From Rhynchopus sp. YZ270_cl-10 (lineage: Eukaryota; Euglenozoa; Diplonemea; Diplonemida; Diplonemidae): a stretch of 64,000 nucleotides of DNA. Each line of letters starts with the position of its first letter. Position 1 is the stretch's first letter. The position numbers and the translations under genes were made by a program. The stretch spans positions 1,178,001 to 1,242,000 of the forward strand of contig OZ037849.1 in the NCBI GenBank assembly GCA_964035575.1, written 5' to 3'. The notes under the pieces are model-generated. The model made no database searches. It worked only from the letters and a program-made list of their open reading frames with translations, and was not told the DNA's origin. Positions 8,971 to 17,970 of this stretch are shown piece after piece.

Positions 8971-10912
8971 ATGCCCAAAAGGAAGGCGGATGACGCGTGG
9001 GACTACGTGAAGGTTGTGGAAGGTGCAGGGACAAAGCTCCGGAAGGTGGAGTGCACCTTTTGTGATAAGAAATTCTCAGTGTCGTCTGCGGGGAGGATCA
9101 AAGAACACCTCCTTGGGAAGGGGTCGTCAGTGACTGCGTGCTCCCCAAAAGACGACAAGAAGGATGAGTTTGAAATAGCAAAAGCGAAGTTGCAGAACAC
9201 AGAGGCGAAGGTAACGCAGCAGAAGGACAACAAACAAACGTCGCTAGACCCCTTTCTCACACGCGTAACCACCAAGATCGAAGCCATGCAGAGTATTAGG
9301 GACTTCTTCTACGAAGAGTGCATTCCCTTCCGGAAAGCAAAGAGCCGCTCATTCATGACGTTAGTCATGATGTTGTCGCGGATGTCTCAATCTGAGGCAT
9401 CCGAGTTCAAGCCGCCATCCCCCGACGACCTTGCAGGCGAACTACTGCAGGAGTACGTCGCAGAGATGGACAAACTCTGCGAAAAGGGCATGCTTGCCGA
9501 AGCAAAGTTCGGGCTGTCGTTATTGTCGGACGGCTGGACTGATTGCAACGACAGGTCCATCTTTAACGGGATCGTGAGTACGTCCACATCGACGTACTAT
9601 GTAGATAACAAGACGAGCAAGAGAAAAACTATGGCCGCGATCGCAGACTATATCTGCTCCCTTCCTGTGCTTATCCCCGAGGAGGTAAGGTCGAAGCTGA
9701 TACACATTTGTGTTGATGGGGCATGCAAGGAGGCCCTCCCCTTAATTCGAGCCCGGGTTGAGAAGGTGTTAACGTCTGTTTGTGTTCTCCACACCTATGA
9801 TCTTCTTTTAGAAGATCTAGGTGACTCCTCCAAAGCGAGCACAAAGGAAGAATTCAAATTCTTCAATGAAGTCGTGCACAAAGCTACGGCGTTGGCGAAG
9901 TGGGTGAAGACACGCCAGCGCTTGGTCACACTTCTTGAGGAGAGGTCCGACAAGAGGCTGCTGCTACCTGTGGACACTCGCTTTGGAAGCTTTTTTATCA
10001 TGATGCAACGGTTGCTGGACTTGAAAGGGCCGCTGCGTGAGATGTTTGCTGGTGAAGGCTTTGGCGAGTGGAAGGTTCAGCTAAGGAGTGCGGATGCGAA
10101 GGCCACAGCTACCGAATGGGCGTCGGTTGTGCTCCAGGACGCCTTCTGGAAGAAGCTGGAGGGGGCGTGGCACATTGGAGATGTGATCTTCACCGTGTTG
10201 AAGCGTTACGACAACGACGACGCGTCGGGGAACAGCGCTTCCGTGGAGTACGTGAAGGAGGGTTTCGCCGAGCTGAAGAAGAACATCGAAGCGCTACCCA
10301 TAACTCAATTCCTCACGGCAGCACGTAAGCAAAAAATTGCAGACAGGGTGAACACCAGATGGAAATACGTTGCAGCCCCCATCCACAACGCGGCACATGC
10401 ACTGTCACCAACATTCCGCCTGACAGCGAGGGATGACGATGAGTCTAAAGCAGGGCTGAAGGTATGTATGGCAGGTGACCTTCGCATAATCTGCTTTACT
10501 ACAGGAGGCGCTGCTGCGGTATTATGATGAAGAGAAAGCACTGCAAGCTTTGGAAGAGTACGAAAACTGGAGCACGCAAAATTTCGGTGTACTAGAAGAA
10601 AAGGCGATCGCGTCGAAGTGGGGTGGACACAAGTGGTGGTCCATGTTCGGAGCAGAATGGCCTCTGCTCAAAGAGCTGGCAACAATCATGCTCGCTCAAA
10701 CTTCATCTGTTGGTGCGGCTGAGAGAGGTTGGAGCTGCTACGGCGACGTAAAAACCAGGAAGCGCAATGGGTTGTCAGCCAGCACGGCTGACAAACTTAC
10801 ACGCATTCTGTACAACAAGAGGAACACGTCCACCACCCACGTCGTGGCCGGTTACTGGGAGCTTGACGAGGTGGTGCTAGGAGACGACAGTGTGGATGGA
10901 ATCGAAGGATGA
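8971..10912 (+). CDS. hAT transposase (two exons: 8971-10461 and 10505-10912)
   Basis: Removing a 43-nt intron gives one 632-aa frame with no stop. ATG 8971 begins MPKRKADDAWDYV. A BED-type zinc finger is at about residues 25-60 (CTFCDKKF, with His at KEHLLG and a later Cys). A DUF659-like RNase-H-fold segment carries LLSDGWTD (about residue 180) and ICVDGACKEA, giving the first catalytic Asp and a second candidate. The C-terminal hAT dimerisation domain is present (WPLLKELATIMLAQTSSVGA, then AERGWSCYGD and KRNGLSASTADKL). It should catalyse cut-and-paste excision and insertion of the surrounding element in the nucleus. A T-rich tail follows the stop, and AATAAA occurs near 11025. Confidence 0.9.
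10462..10504 (+). other. 43-nt GT-AG intron in the hAT transposase gene
   Basis: The sequence starts GTATGT and ends TACTACAG. Splicing joins ...AGLK to EALLRYYDEE in one frame and restores a full-length hAT protein, whereas unspliced reading ends at 10527. The intron supports a spliceosome that handles very short cis-introns, either in this organism or in the element's previous host. Confidence 0.8.
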
Positions 10913-11424
10913 TTTTTTTTTTGTTTTTTTTTGTTTTTTTTTACGTTCTTTGTTTTCATTGTGTTTTTTTCCTGTTGAAACTGCGCATTTTCAACACCTA
11001 CTTTTTTGTCTTTGTTGGTATCCAATAAAGAACCCCAGGTAGGTTGACCTCAAAAAAAAATCTCAGCGACTTGTTTTTTCTTGGGTGGGGTTGTAACAAT
11101 CTCAGCTTGGGCGGAGTGCAGTATCTGTCCTCAGATCAGTTTGGAAGCCATCCCGACATCTTTTATGATGTCCCAACTGAGTATTGTCACCACTCATGTA
11201 CAATTTTTTGTGATGTTGTTCCTGTTGTGACGCTGTGGTGATAAAGACATCGTCGCGGGGGGTTTTTTTTTGTTTTCCCCGTTTCCCTTCACGTTTCCCA
11301 AAACCACGTTTCGTAACGTTTCCAACAAAGAAACGCCAACGTTTCCCGTTTCCCAACGTTTCCGTTTCCCAGTTTTTTGGGAAACGTGCGTTTCCCCACG
11401 TTTCCTAAAAGCACTGCTCTAGAC

Positions 11425-11789
11425 TGCCCTGCGTGGCCACCGGTGACAAGCATCAACAGGCCTTACTGCCCAGATGGATTCAACACAAAGATGTCTCGGC
11501 ATCATCTTTTTCGGCACCATTGTTTAGGGTTTTTCGACACGAGACGACAGGAAATTACGTTCTTCCCATCCCAAACTACAACATCGACTTCACGAGACAG
11601 TGTGCTTCAACATTCCTTCAACGATGATGGCAAGCGGTTGTTGGGACCTATTCCACATGCATCGAAGTTCCAAGAGGTGTACGAATGTCAAAATTTTCTG
11701 CACCTTCTACCGTGCGGACCAGCTGTATACCGGAGTGTTTGAGACCGAGGAGGGCTCTGGTGTTTCAAGCCGAAAAACAACAACTACTT
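11425..11789 (+). other. Unrecognised coding-like stretch right of the hAT insertion
   Basis: Continuation of the sequence interrupted by the hAT. Open frames of 60-120 codons with plausible composition occur (for example HETTGNYVLPIPNYNIDF), but no family is recognised. Confidence 0.3.
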
Positions 11790-12450
11790 CCAGGGACTGA
11801 AGAACTGCGACCCCGCCGCACCCCTGATCATGTACGTTCGAAGATGTCTCCTGCGGTAGACAAGGGGCGTTTCGTCGTTTTTTCGGACGGGTCTTCTCTG
11901 GTAAGATCAAGGCCGTACAGAAGGCACGCATCATGAGACCATACTACGAGTACAGGAACCAAGAAGGACGTGGCTGTGAAGAACATCCAGCGTACCCTGC
12001 TCATGATGGGATGTTACCAGGAGGCCGTTTTGAGGACGTGCCCTGTGGTAACGTTGTGGGTCTTGTAGGAGTCGACAACTTCATTGTGAAAACGGCGACC
12101 ATCACCGACGAGAAGGAGGCTGAGTGCTACCCCCTGAAGGACTTGAAGTACAGTGTGTCGCCCGTTGTGCGTGTCGCTGTGGAGGGATCCCATGCCGACC
12201 TACCCAAGTTTGTTGAGGGACTGCAGCGTCTGTCGAAGTCCGACCCGCTTCTGCAGTGCTCGATTGAGGAGTCGGGAAGCCTCATTTTGAGATCTGCCTG
12301 AAGGATATTCGGGAAGACTACTTGGCTGTGCCAAGTGGTAGATCAACGAGCCCGTTGCGTCGTTTCCGTGAGACCATCACCGAGGTGTCTGACCGCCAGG
12401 GTCTGCCCAAGTCACCGAACAAGCACAACCGCCTCTTCTGCAACAGAGCA
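11790..12450 (+). pseudogene. Decayed fragment of translation elongation factor 2
   Basis: Several frames in succession match the middle of eEF2, about residues 365-590 of the usual 840-aa protein: GLKNCDPAAPLIMYV, DKGRF, then EDVPCGNVVGLVGVDNF, KYSVSPVVRVAVEG, LSKSDPLLQCSIEESG, EICLKDIRED and KSPNKHNRLF. At least four frame changes and a small deletion (the GAGEL part after EESG) make it non-functional. The G domain and the C-terminal domains IV-V are absent. The TATITDEKEAE...PLKDLKYS segment resembles kinetoplastid eEF2 more than animal or fungal forms. It lies inside the composite insertion, so it may be a captured host gene fragment. Confidence 0.85.
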
Positions 12451-12781
12451 CCCTTTGGAGACAACTACTACCATTACTACACAGACGTGCATGATAACGG
12501 GGGTTGAGCACTCCGACGGTGTCTGCAACATGAACTTACCAGGCACTACACCTTCCCACTCAGTTTGCGGGGGCCGCTTATCTGCCTCCGTGCACATCAT
12601 CGACACCAACAGCAACGGCTCCACAAGAGCCCACCTACTTCAGTGATATCCAGAGGCGTCAACCTGCACGCGACCACGGCCGACGCCTTCGAGGACCTCC
12701 CCGTGGCTGGAGGATACAAGCACGTTACGTTAAATGCGGGGTACATACTTGTGGTGACCCTACTGCCGATGCTGTAATTAT
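12451..12781. other. Unassigned stretch between eEF2 fragment and small ORFs
   Basis: Short frames with protein-like composition are present (for example VNLHATTADAFEDLPVAGGY, ending near 12777), but nothing is recognised. It probably belongs to the same old element as the flanking ORFs. Confidence 0.25.
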
Positions 12782-12991
12782 TTGACTGACGTCCCCCATA
12801 AGAAGCCACTATTCAAACTGAGGAAACTTTTTGTTGACCGGAACAGTGCCGTAATTTCCTCGATACGAGGCAACCTTTTGTCTGAAGTCCTCAAGAAGAG
12901 TCAATTATTGAAAGCCCTCCGAGAGAGACTTCCATTGTTTGAAGGCCTGAAGATTGATACGCAGGGTGAGGTGGAAGACAACAATGTCTGA
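12782..12991 (+). CDS. Small unrecognised ORF, 69 aa
   Basis: Charged, helical-looking reading frame (KKPLFKLRKLFVDRNSAVIS...LLKALRERLPLFEGLKI) ending in an acidic tail. Its stop overlaps the next ATG by 8 nt (ATGTCTGA), a compact arrangement not seen among the host genes here. No family is recognised and it may be a remnant. Confidence 0.3.
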   Translation: MTDVPHKKPLFKLRKLFVDRNSAVISSIRGNLLSEVLKKSQLLKALRERLPLFEGLKIDTQGEVEDNNV

Positions 12992-13205
12992 AGAAGATGT
13001 CAAAGCTGGGGGCGGTTCGCGGAGTGCCCCGACGCTGTACAACAGCAAAGTCAGCAGGAAGCAACAAGAAGACGAGAGAGAGAGCCCTCTGCTCCACCGC
13101 GCAGGAACATCGAAATAGTAGACGAACCGCTCCCGAGGAAGCGCACCCGACGCACAACAGCGACTACTCGACGCCGTTTGCAGAACTAGGCAAACTTCTT
13201 AACCA
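12984..13205 (+). pseudogene. Unrecognised basic reading frame overlapping the previous ORF
   Basis: It starts MSEEDVKAGGGSRSAPTLYN. Coding-like basic sequence (PRKRTRRTTATTRRR), resembling a nuclear localisation signal, occurs further along. It lies in the composite insertion with the preceding ORF and shows no recognised domain. Confidence 0.25.
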
Positions 13206-14040
13206 TAGCTAAATAGAGGCAACCTGGACTGTAGTCTTCCAAGAGAGGCAACTGGTGACAGAACACACTTGTTTACAGGGAATACATGGTGCGTGCTATT
13301 TAAAGCTAGTCTCATTTTAAAGACTAAAGGTAACATCGCCCTTCTTTGGTTCTTATTCACCAAGTACGTAGCGGCCCTTCCACATATCCACATATGATTG
13401 CCTACTTCTTGGACGCCCCACTATTGCCACGTACTACACGTAATTATCTTTGAAGTTTGCCTGACTTGAAATGGGTGACGTGGCCTGCACACAGACCGTT
13501 TTTAAGCACCACCCAGTTAGTTTTGGGATCTTCGCCAAATCGATAGGTAAGAGAGGGGGTTTTAAGATCCACCGACGAGCCGCGTCTTATGAAGACCTCA
13601 TCCTACAAGAATTATCTCAACAATCTTCAACGGCCCTGCAAGTTTTTTGGGTCCAGTACCCATTCCCCGCATACGCCATCCTCCTCAGGGGCCTTCGATC
13701 CATTGACGCACCCGGACTCATAGACTACGACCATCGACCACTCTCTCACGCACCCGCTTTACACGAACACTACAACGTAGGTACCTAAATTTTCTGTCAG
13801 GGGTAAAATTACATCATCTGAACAATGCCCTTGTGGGATCCTACGCAGTTGCTGCATTGTAAAAACATATCTAAGAAAAGTGACAAAGCACGTGCGACTT
13901 CGGGTCATTACAATTTTTTGTCAATCCTTACATCGAAAGGAGACAGTTACGCAGTTACTCTAATTATTGCGGCCGCAGAGAACAATTTCGGGCCAGAGAG
14001 TTTTTTCGCGTAGCGTCCCTTGAGGGTCCCAAGGGTCCTG
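13206..14040 (+). other. Right part of the composite insertion core, two small unrecognised ORFs
   Basis: It contains a 105-codon frame at 13471-13788 (starts MGDVACTQTVFKHHPVS) and a 62-codon frame at 13825-14013 (starts MPLWDPTQLLHCKN). Both have balanced composition but no recognised motif. They are separated by AT-rich spacers. No other structure is seen. Confidence 0.3.
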
Positions 14041-14156
14041 GGTGTGATCTGGGGTGAGGAAGCGTTCCAACTTTTCAACCTCTTCCCCAATTTACCTTTC
14101 GCGCTTTTTTACCCTCCCCCGTTTTAGAATCAACAGAGAGTGTACGTTAAGATTTT
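14041..14156 (+). repeat. Repeat L, copy 1
   Basis: About 113 bp from GTGTGATCTGGGGTGAGG to GTACGTTAAGATTTT, repeated identically by eye at 14470-14583. It directly abuts repeat R copy 2, forming an L-R junction inside the composite insertion. Confidence 0.8.
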
Positions 14157-14349
14157 TCGGTGACATGACACTTGTGACATATCGTAGGAAATCTTTTAGT
14201 ATGCGCGAAGACGATTCTTGTGCTCCTCACTTCTCCCCCACACTATGTCAATACAACAGGTTAGACCGTTTGGTCTGGGAGGGTTTGGGGTTTCTTCTTT
14301 CTCTCAGTTCAATCTTGAACAAATTCGAGAGGAGTTTTATTTATTTATT

Positions 14350-14380
<31 letters not shown>
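14157..14380 (+). repeat. Poly-A-ended repeat R, copy 2
   Basis: Same sequence as 6420-6637, here ending in 30 A followed by GAGGAAAGAAGAAG. Only 89 bp of unrelated sequence separates it from the second L copy, so this unit looks like an internally deleted version of the large one. Confidence 0.8.
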
Positions 14381-14385
<5 letters not shown>

Positions 14386-14469
14386 AAGAAGAAGAAGTTT
14401 AGAAAGGAGTAGGTTTCATCATTAGTCAGAAGAACCCACCCTATTCAAACCCAAACCTTTGTATTGTAG

Positions 14470-14583
14470 TGTGATCTGGGGTGAGGAAGCGTTCCAACTT
14501 TTCAACCTCTTCCCCAATTTACCTTTCGCGCTTTTTTACCCTCCCCCGTTTTAGAATCAACAGAGAGTGTACGTTAAGATTTT
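14470..14583 (+). repeat. Repeat L, copy 2
   Basis: Second copy of L, ending in a T-run directly joined to GTCACCTTTTCTTCG, the original flank of the downstream type A gene. This T-run is the right boundary of the composite insertion. Confidence 0.8.
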
Positions 14584-14662
14584 GTCACCTTTTCTTCGTT
14601 TGGCCCACACCAGATGAATGTACACCGGCAGTACTGTCTCTCCTAGCTCAAAAACAAGAGTG

Positions 14663-14676
14663 GTCTTTTCCAAGAC
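14663..14676 (+). promoter_or_regulatory. Recurrent intergenic stem-loop GTCTT-TTCC-AAGAC, copy 1
   Basis: A 5-bp stem with a TTCC loop, about 410 bp before the start of the type A gene. The same motif occurs at 20926, 26533, 29111 and 32259, always in cyclase intergenic DNA, with longer stems in some copies. Its function is unknown. Confidence 0.4.
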
Positions 14677-15058
14677 TTCAAGAATGTCGTTGGGTAGTTT
14701 CTGTGTGATGCCCCTGTAACACACATTCTATACACACATTACGTTTGTTTTTGGGGAATTTCAGAATGCAAAAAGAGTCACAAAAAAAATTTTTTTTTTA
14801 AAAAGAGTCAAACTTGATGCACTGTTGTGCATCCCAGTTTTTCGTAGTGGTCCTTCTCCTGCACCTATTGAGTATTCGCGTGAACAACTGCCATTTGCGT
14901 TATCATAACAATTGAGTTGTTTCTGCCTTGCGATGTCGTGAGCGGCATTTGTGCGTCACTACCATGGCTGGTGGTTGCACCGGACAGCAAAGTTAATAAT
15001 TACAGAGTCACAGTCGGAGCACCAGACAACTGCAACACAACAAAGTACATCACACTAC

Positions 15059-15075
15059 AGGGGACAAGGGAGGGG
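15059..15075 (+). promoter_or_regulatory. Candidate splice acceptor and short leader of type A gene
   Basis: CACACTACAG followed by a 15-nt purine leader to ATG 15076. An upstream ATG with good context (ACCATGG, 14964) opens a 10-codon frame that would be removed if splicing occurs here. The arrangement is repeated before 21332. Confidence 0.35.
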
Positions 15076-17184
15076 ATGCAGTGTCTCAATGGCGTGCTCT
15101 CCTTGGACGGGACACTGAGCACCAAAAGGAAGGAGCTGCGCACACAGTACTTCATATTTTCAAGCGTGGGTCTGGGCGCTGCGGTCATAACTCTATTGTC
15201 CACACTGGAGCTGCAGATGAGCCATCCAATGTATTTCACGGGGACAATGCTGGTCATACTTGGGTTCGGCATTGCAATCGCTTCAGTGCTGTGCAGGGTT
15301 CCGTTGACAACAAGGGTGGTGGTGGGCACGTTGTACATGGTCACATGTGGAATGCTGATGTGGGATTTGAATGCACGCACAGTATCGTATGTACAATGGC
15401 CTCTCCTCGTGCTCATCATCGACATGTTGCTTGTGATGCGGGTGCCCACACGGTACAGTCTAGGTCTCGTGTGCATAGTGGTCCTGTGGTTGTTGCTGCT
15501 TGGTGTTGAGGAGAGCTTCAGGTTTGGTCTGTTCGACCTGCCAGGGTTGGCGCCACAGGAGGGTAAGTACGGACGGCTGTATTACGCAAGTCGTCGCCAG
15601 TCCTGTCCCACCTTGCCGTGTCCAACAGCCTTTCCTTCGCCAATAGTGCTCTCAGCAATGGCCGTTTTTGTGATTGACTTCATTGTGACACGTGGGTTCG
15701 CACGTGAGGTGCTGAAGGAGCAGGCAGCAATGGAGCAGACAATAGAGGCAGTGCAGGAGATTGCGTCGTTGCTCGCAAAGTACGACGTGGAAGGTGTGGC
15801 GCGCATGCTCAAGATGCGTGCGGCGGAGCTCCCCGAGCAGATGTACGAGACGCTGCAGACAATGGAGCAGAACCTGCGCCGCTACAAGCCCTACCTCCCT
15901 GCTGCGCTGTTTGAGGAGATGGAGGAGGAGGGTGGGGAGCGGCACATGTCTGTGGCACCACCCGGGCTAACAAGCGAGACAACCACGATAGTGTTCACAG
16001 ACATACGTGCATCAACATCGATCTGGGAACATGCACCTGAAGGGATGCGTGCTGGGCTGAAGATCCACAACACTGTGATACGCGAGGTGATGCAGATGTT
16101 TGGTGGGTACGAAGTGAAGACGCTTGGTGATGCCTTCATGGTTGCCTTCACATCAACACAGGACGGGGTGAACTTTGGCCTGCGTGTGCACGAACTCCTG
16201 CGTGAAGCTGTCTGGCCTGATTCACTACTTGAGGATGCACCAATCTGTGCTGAACAGGGACCACTTTGGGGAGGACTGACTGTGCGCATTGGTGTGAACA
16301 CAGGCCCTGTGACAATGGAACTGAGCGTACTGACGGGACGGACAGACTACTTTGGCCACACAGTGAACGTTGCTGCACGCCTTGAGAGCACATGCAAGCC
16401 TGGTGCTGTGGCTGTGCCTTGTGACCTGTACACATCTGAGTGCAGGTCTTGCTCTGCTGTTGTTGGGGATGCGGAACCACTGGACTTAAAGGGTGTGTCT
16501 GGGACAACGTTTGTGCAATGTGTGTGGCCTTTGTCACTTGCGGGTCGCAAGCTCAGTCCCCTGACAGAACCTGTGTCCAAGGATGCCTTTGCTAGCGCAT
16601 TAGATTCAAGAGATTCCTTCAGTGTCAGATCTCACTCAAGTTCGGAATGTTACAGCGCCATGACACTTCCCATTGACGCAACTGTTGGCACTGTGCATCT
16701 TTCCGTTGGTGACGAGTGTGACCCTTCAGCACTGCACAACCTGAGCCTTGCCCTGACGAGACTCACAGTGGCACTGGACCAGAACGGTGGGACCTTGGTG
16801 ACGCTGCTTGGGAGCCGTGTCTGTGTTGGGTGGAACCTGACCCGGCCAGCACCTGCACACATGGAGAACGCAGTGCGCTTTGCACAACGCCTTTTGGGGA
16901 CTGCAGTGCTGTCTGGTGCAGGGCTTGTGACGGGTTCGGTGCAGCACGGAGATGTTGGTGCTCGGAAGCAACGCTTTGTGACTGTGATGGGGCAGACTGT
17001 GTACCGGAGCTGGGCGCTGTGCGACACGGCACGGGAGGGGAGGCAGTGTTTGTACGAACCTCCGTTGGGGACTGTGCTTCCTGCTGCGTTGAAGTTGGCA
17101 CTGCAGGCTGAGGGCAAATCACATGGGTTGTACCAGGTCCTTGCGATGAGGAGTGGCTTGTGCGAAGAGAAGGGGAAGACGTGA
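15076..17184 (+). CDS. Type A membrane adenylyl cyclase
   Basis: 702 aa. The frame is open from 14917 without an ATG until 15076, where MQCLNGVLSLDGTL matches the family start. Six TM segments lie at about residues 24-43, 51-73, 78-100, 106-122, 127-147 and 187-205, with a cysteine pair in the last outer loop (CPTLPC). A helical linker carries NLRRYKPYLP, then the catalytic domain has TIVFTDIRAST (first metal Asp), KTLGDAFMVAF (Lys plus second metal Asp) and TDYFGHTVNVAARLE (adenine Asp, Asn, Arg). All residues needed for ATP cyclisation are present. A Ser-rich spacer leads to a second cyclase-like domain (about 530-690) without catalytic residues. The catalytic motifs resemble trypanosomatid receptor cyclases, but those have one TM and a large ectodomain. 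It is followed by a type B gene. Confidence 0.88.
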   Translation: MQCLNGVLSLDGTLSTKRKELRTQYFIFSSVGLGAAVITLLSTLELQMSHPMYFTGTMLVILGFGIAIASVLCRVPLTTRVVVGTLYMVTCGMLMWDLNARTVSYVQWPLLVLIIDMLLVMRVPTRYSLGLVCIVVLWLLLLGVEESFRFGLFDLPGLAPQEGKYGRLYYASRRQSCPTLPCPTAFPSPIVLSAMAVFVIDFIVTRGFAREVLKEQAAMEQTIEAVQEIASLLAKYDVEGVARMLKMRAAELPEQMYETLQTMEQNLRRYKPYLPAALFEEMEEEGGERHMSVAPPGLTSETTTIVFTDIRASTSIWEHAPEGMRAGLKIHNTVIREVMQMFGGYEVKTLGDAFMVAFTSTQDGVNFGLRVHELLREAVWPDSLLEDAPICAEQGPLWGGLTVRIGVNTGPVTMELSVLTGRTDYFGHTVNVAARLESTCKPGAVAVPCDLYTSECRSCSAVVGDAEPLDLKGVSGTTFVQCVWPLSLAGRKLSPLTEPVSKDAFASALDSRDSFSVRSHSSSECYSAMTLPIDATVGTVHLSVGDECDPSALHNLSLALTRLTVALDQNGGTLVTLLGSRVCVGWNLTRPAPAHMENAVRFAQRLLGTAVLSGAGLVTGSVQHGDVGARKQRFVTVMGQTVYRSWALCDTAREGRQCLYEPPLGTVLPAALKLALQAEGKSHGLYQVLAMRSGLCEEKGKT

Positions 17185-17681
17185 GTGGTGTGTTGTGCCA
17201 ATTTCCATTGTGCACTTGCACCTGCTCTGTTCTTGTTCATGAGTACATTCTTGGTGAGGGCGAATACAAGAAGCACCTCTTGTATTAGGCGTAAGAAAAG
17301 CGCAGATTTCAGGCTTACAACAACAAGGAAGCAAAAACAAGTAATTTGGTGTGGCTCATCCCAAAAATAAAGTGTGATTTGTGTACTTCTTTTGTCATTG
17401 TTTTGTGGTTTACTTACAGTGTATTTACGAATTCTTCACTCTGCATATCAGGACGGCACTATCCTCGCCGTCGTGAAAAATAAATGCGTGTAAACGAGAA
17501 CCAAAAATAAGTTGTTCTGCCCTTACCGAACAATAGAGTTTGGTATACCCTTTTAGTGCTTCGCAATAAATTAATTCATCTGTCACACACCACCCCCTCC
17601 ACACAGGGCACACAAACACTCACGAGTTGTTAGTGAAGCTATATATTCCTAGCTCTGTCGTGGCAGGGCCACAGAGACGAG
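17185..17681 (+). promoter_or_regulatory. Intergenic region upstream of type B gene (TTACGAATTCTTCACTC family)
   Basis: No gene is seen. From about 17425 it matches 23705-23961 closely. It ends in a CA-rich tract, then CGTGGCAGGGCCACAGAGACGAGATG, offering AG acceptors 20-30 nt before the start. Related leaders precede 30329 and 33557 only over the last few bases (CAGAGACGAGATG). Confidence 0.35.
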
Positions 17682-17970
17682 ATGAAGTGTCTCGATGCGT
17701 TGCTATCGCTGAACGGGACACTGAGCGCGAAGAAGAAGCAGCAACGCATGCAGTACTTTATCTTTGTCAGTGTGGGCCTGTTTTTATCACTCGTGTCCTT
17801 AGCCGTTGGCTCGCCCGAGATGTACACGGCGCAGCCTGCGCTCTGTCTCGCGAATAGCCTGTCACTACTTGGCATGAGCATTGGCCTGTGTGCAGTGCTG
17901 TGCAGGTTCCACTTGAGCACAAGGCTTGTGGTGGGCACACTGTACTTGATCGCGTCTGCAATTTTTGTGT

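Larger units (their letters stand above)
8703..11416 (+). mobile_element. Complete hAT-superfamily DNA transposon
   Basis: A 2714-bp element. The left end CAGTGCGCCTAGGAAACG and the right end in reverse complement CAGTGCTTTTAGGAAACG are terminal inverted repeats differing only in a three-base block. Both subterminal regions (8711-8800 and 11279-11406) hold many copies of AACGTTTCC in both orientations, typical of transposase-binding sites. The transposase gene is the only gene. The element is nested in the composite insertion and, having intact ends and an open transposase, is probably young. Confidence 0.95.
6421..14583. mobile_element. Composite 8.16-kb insertion between a type B and a type A gene
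   Basis: The 3' flank of the gene ending 6276 matches the 3' flank of the gene ending 20702 up to a T-run. In the second locus the T-run (20841-20846) is followed at once by GTCACCTTTTCTTCG, the upstream flank of a type A gene. In the first locus that GTCACC flank resumes only at 14584. Everything between is therefore extra. Segment R (TCGGTGACATG to a poly-A run) occurs at 6420-6637 and 14157-14380. Segment L (GTGTGATCTGGGG to GTTAAGATTTT) occurs at about 14041-14156 and 14470-14583. The order is R-core-L-R-short spacer-L, as if a long and a nearly empty copy of one element sat head to tail. The core carries a minisatellite, a nested hAT, an eEF2 fragment and unrecognised coding remnants. 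The family is not identified. Confidence 0.6.

Noticed and set aside
14917-15075. Extended N-termini (53 residues) for the type A genes at 15076 and 21332
   Set aside because: They would need a TTG start; no ATG occurs upstream in frame, the other type A genes start at the equivalent of 15076, and a splice acceptor lies between.
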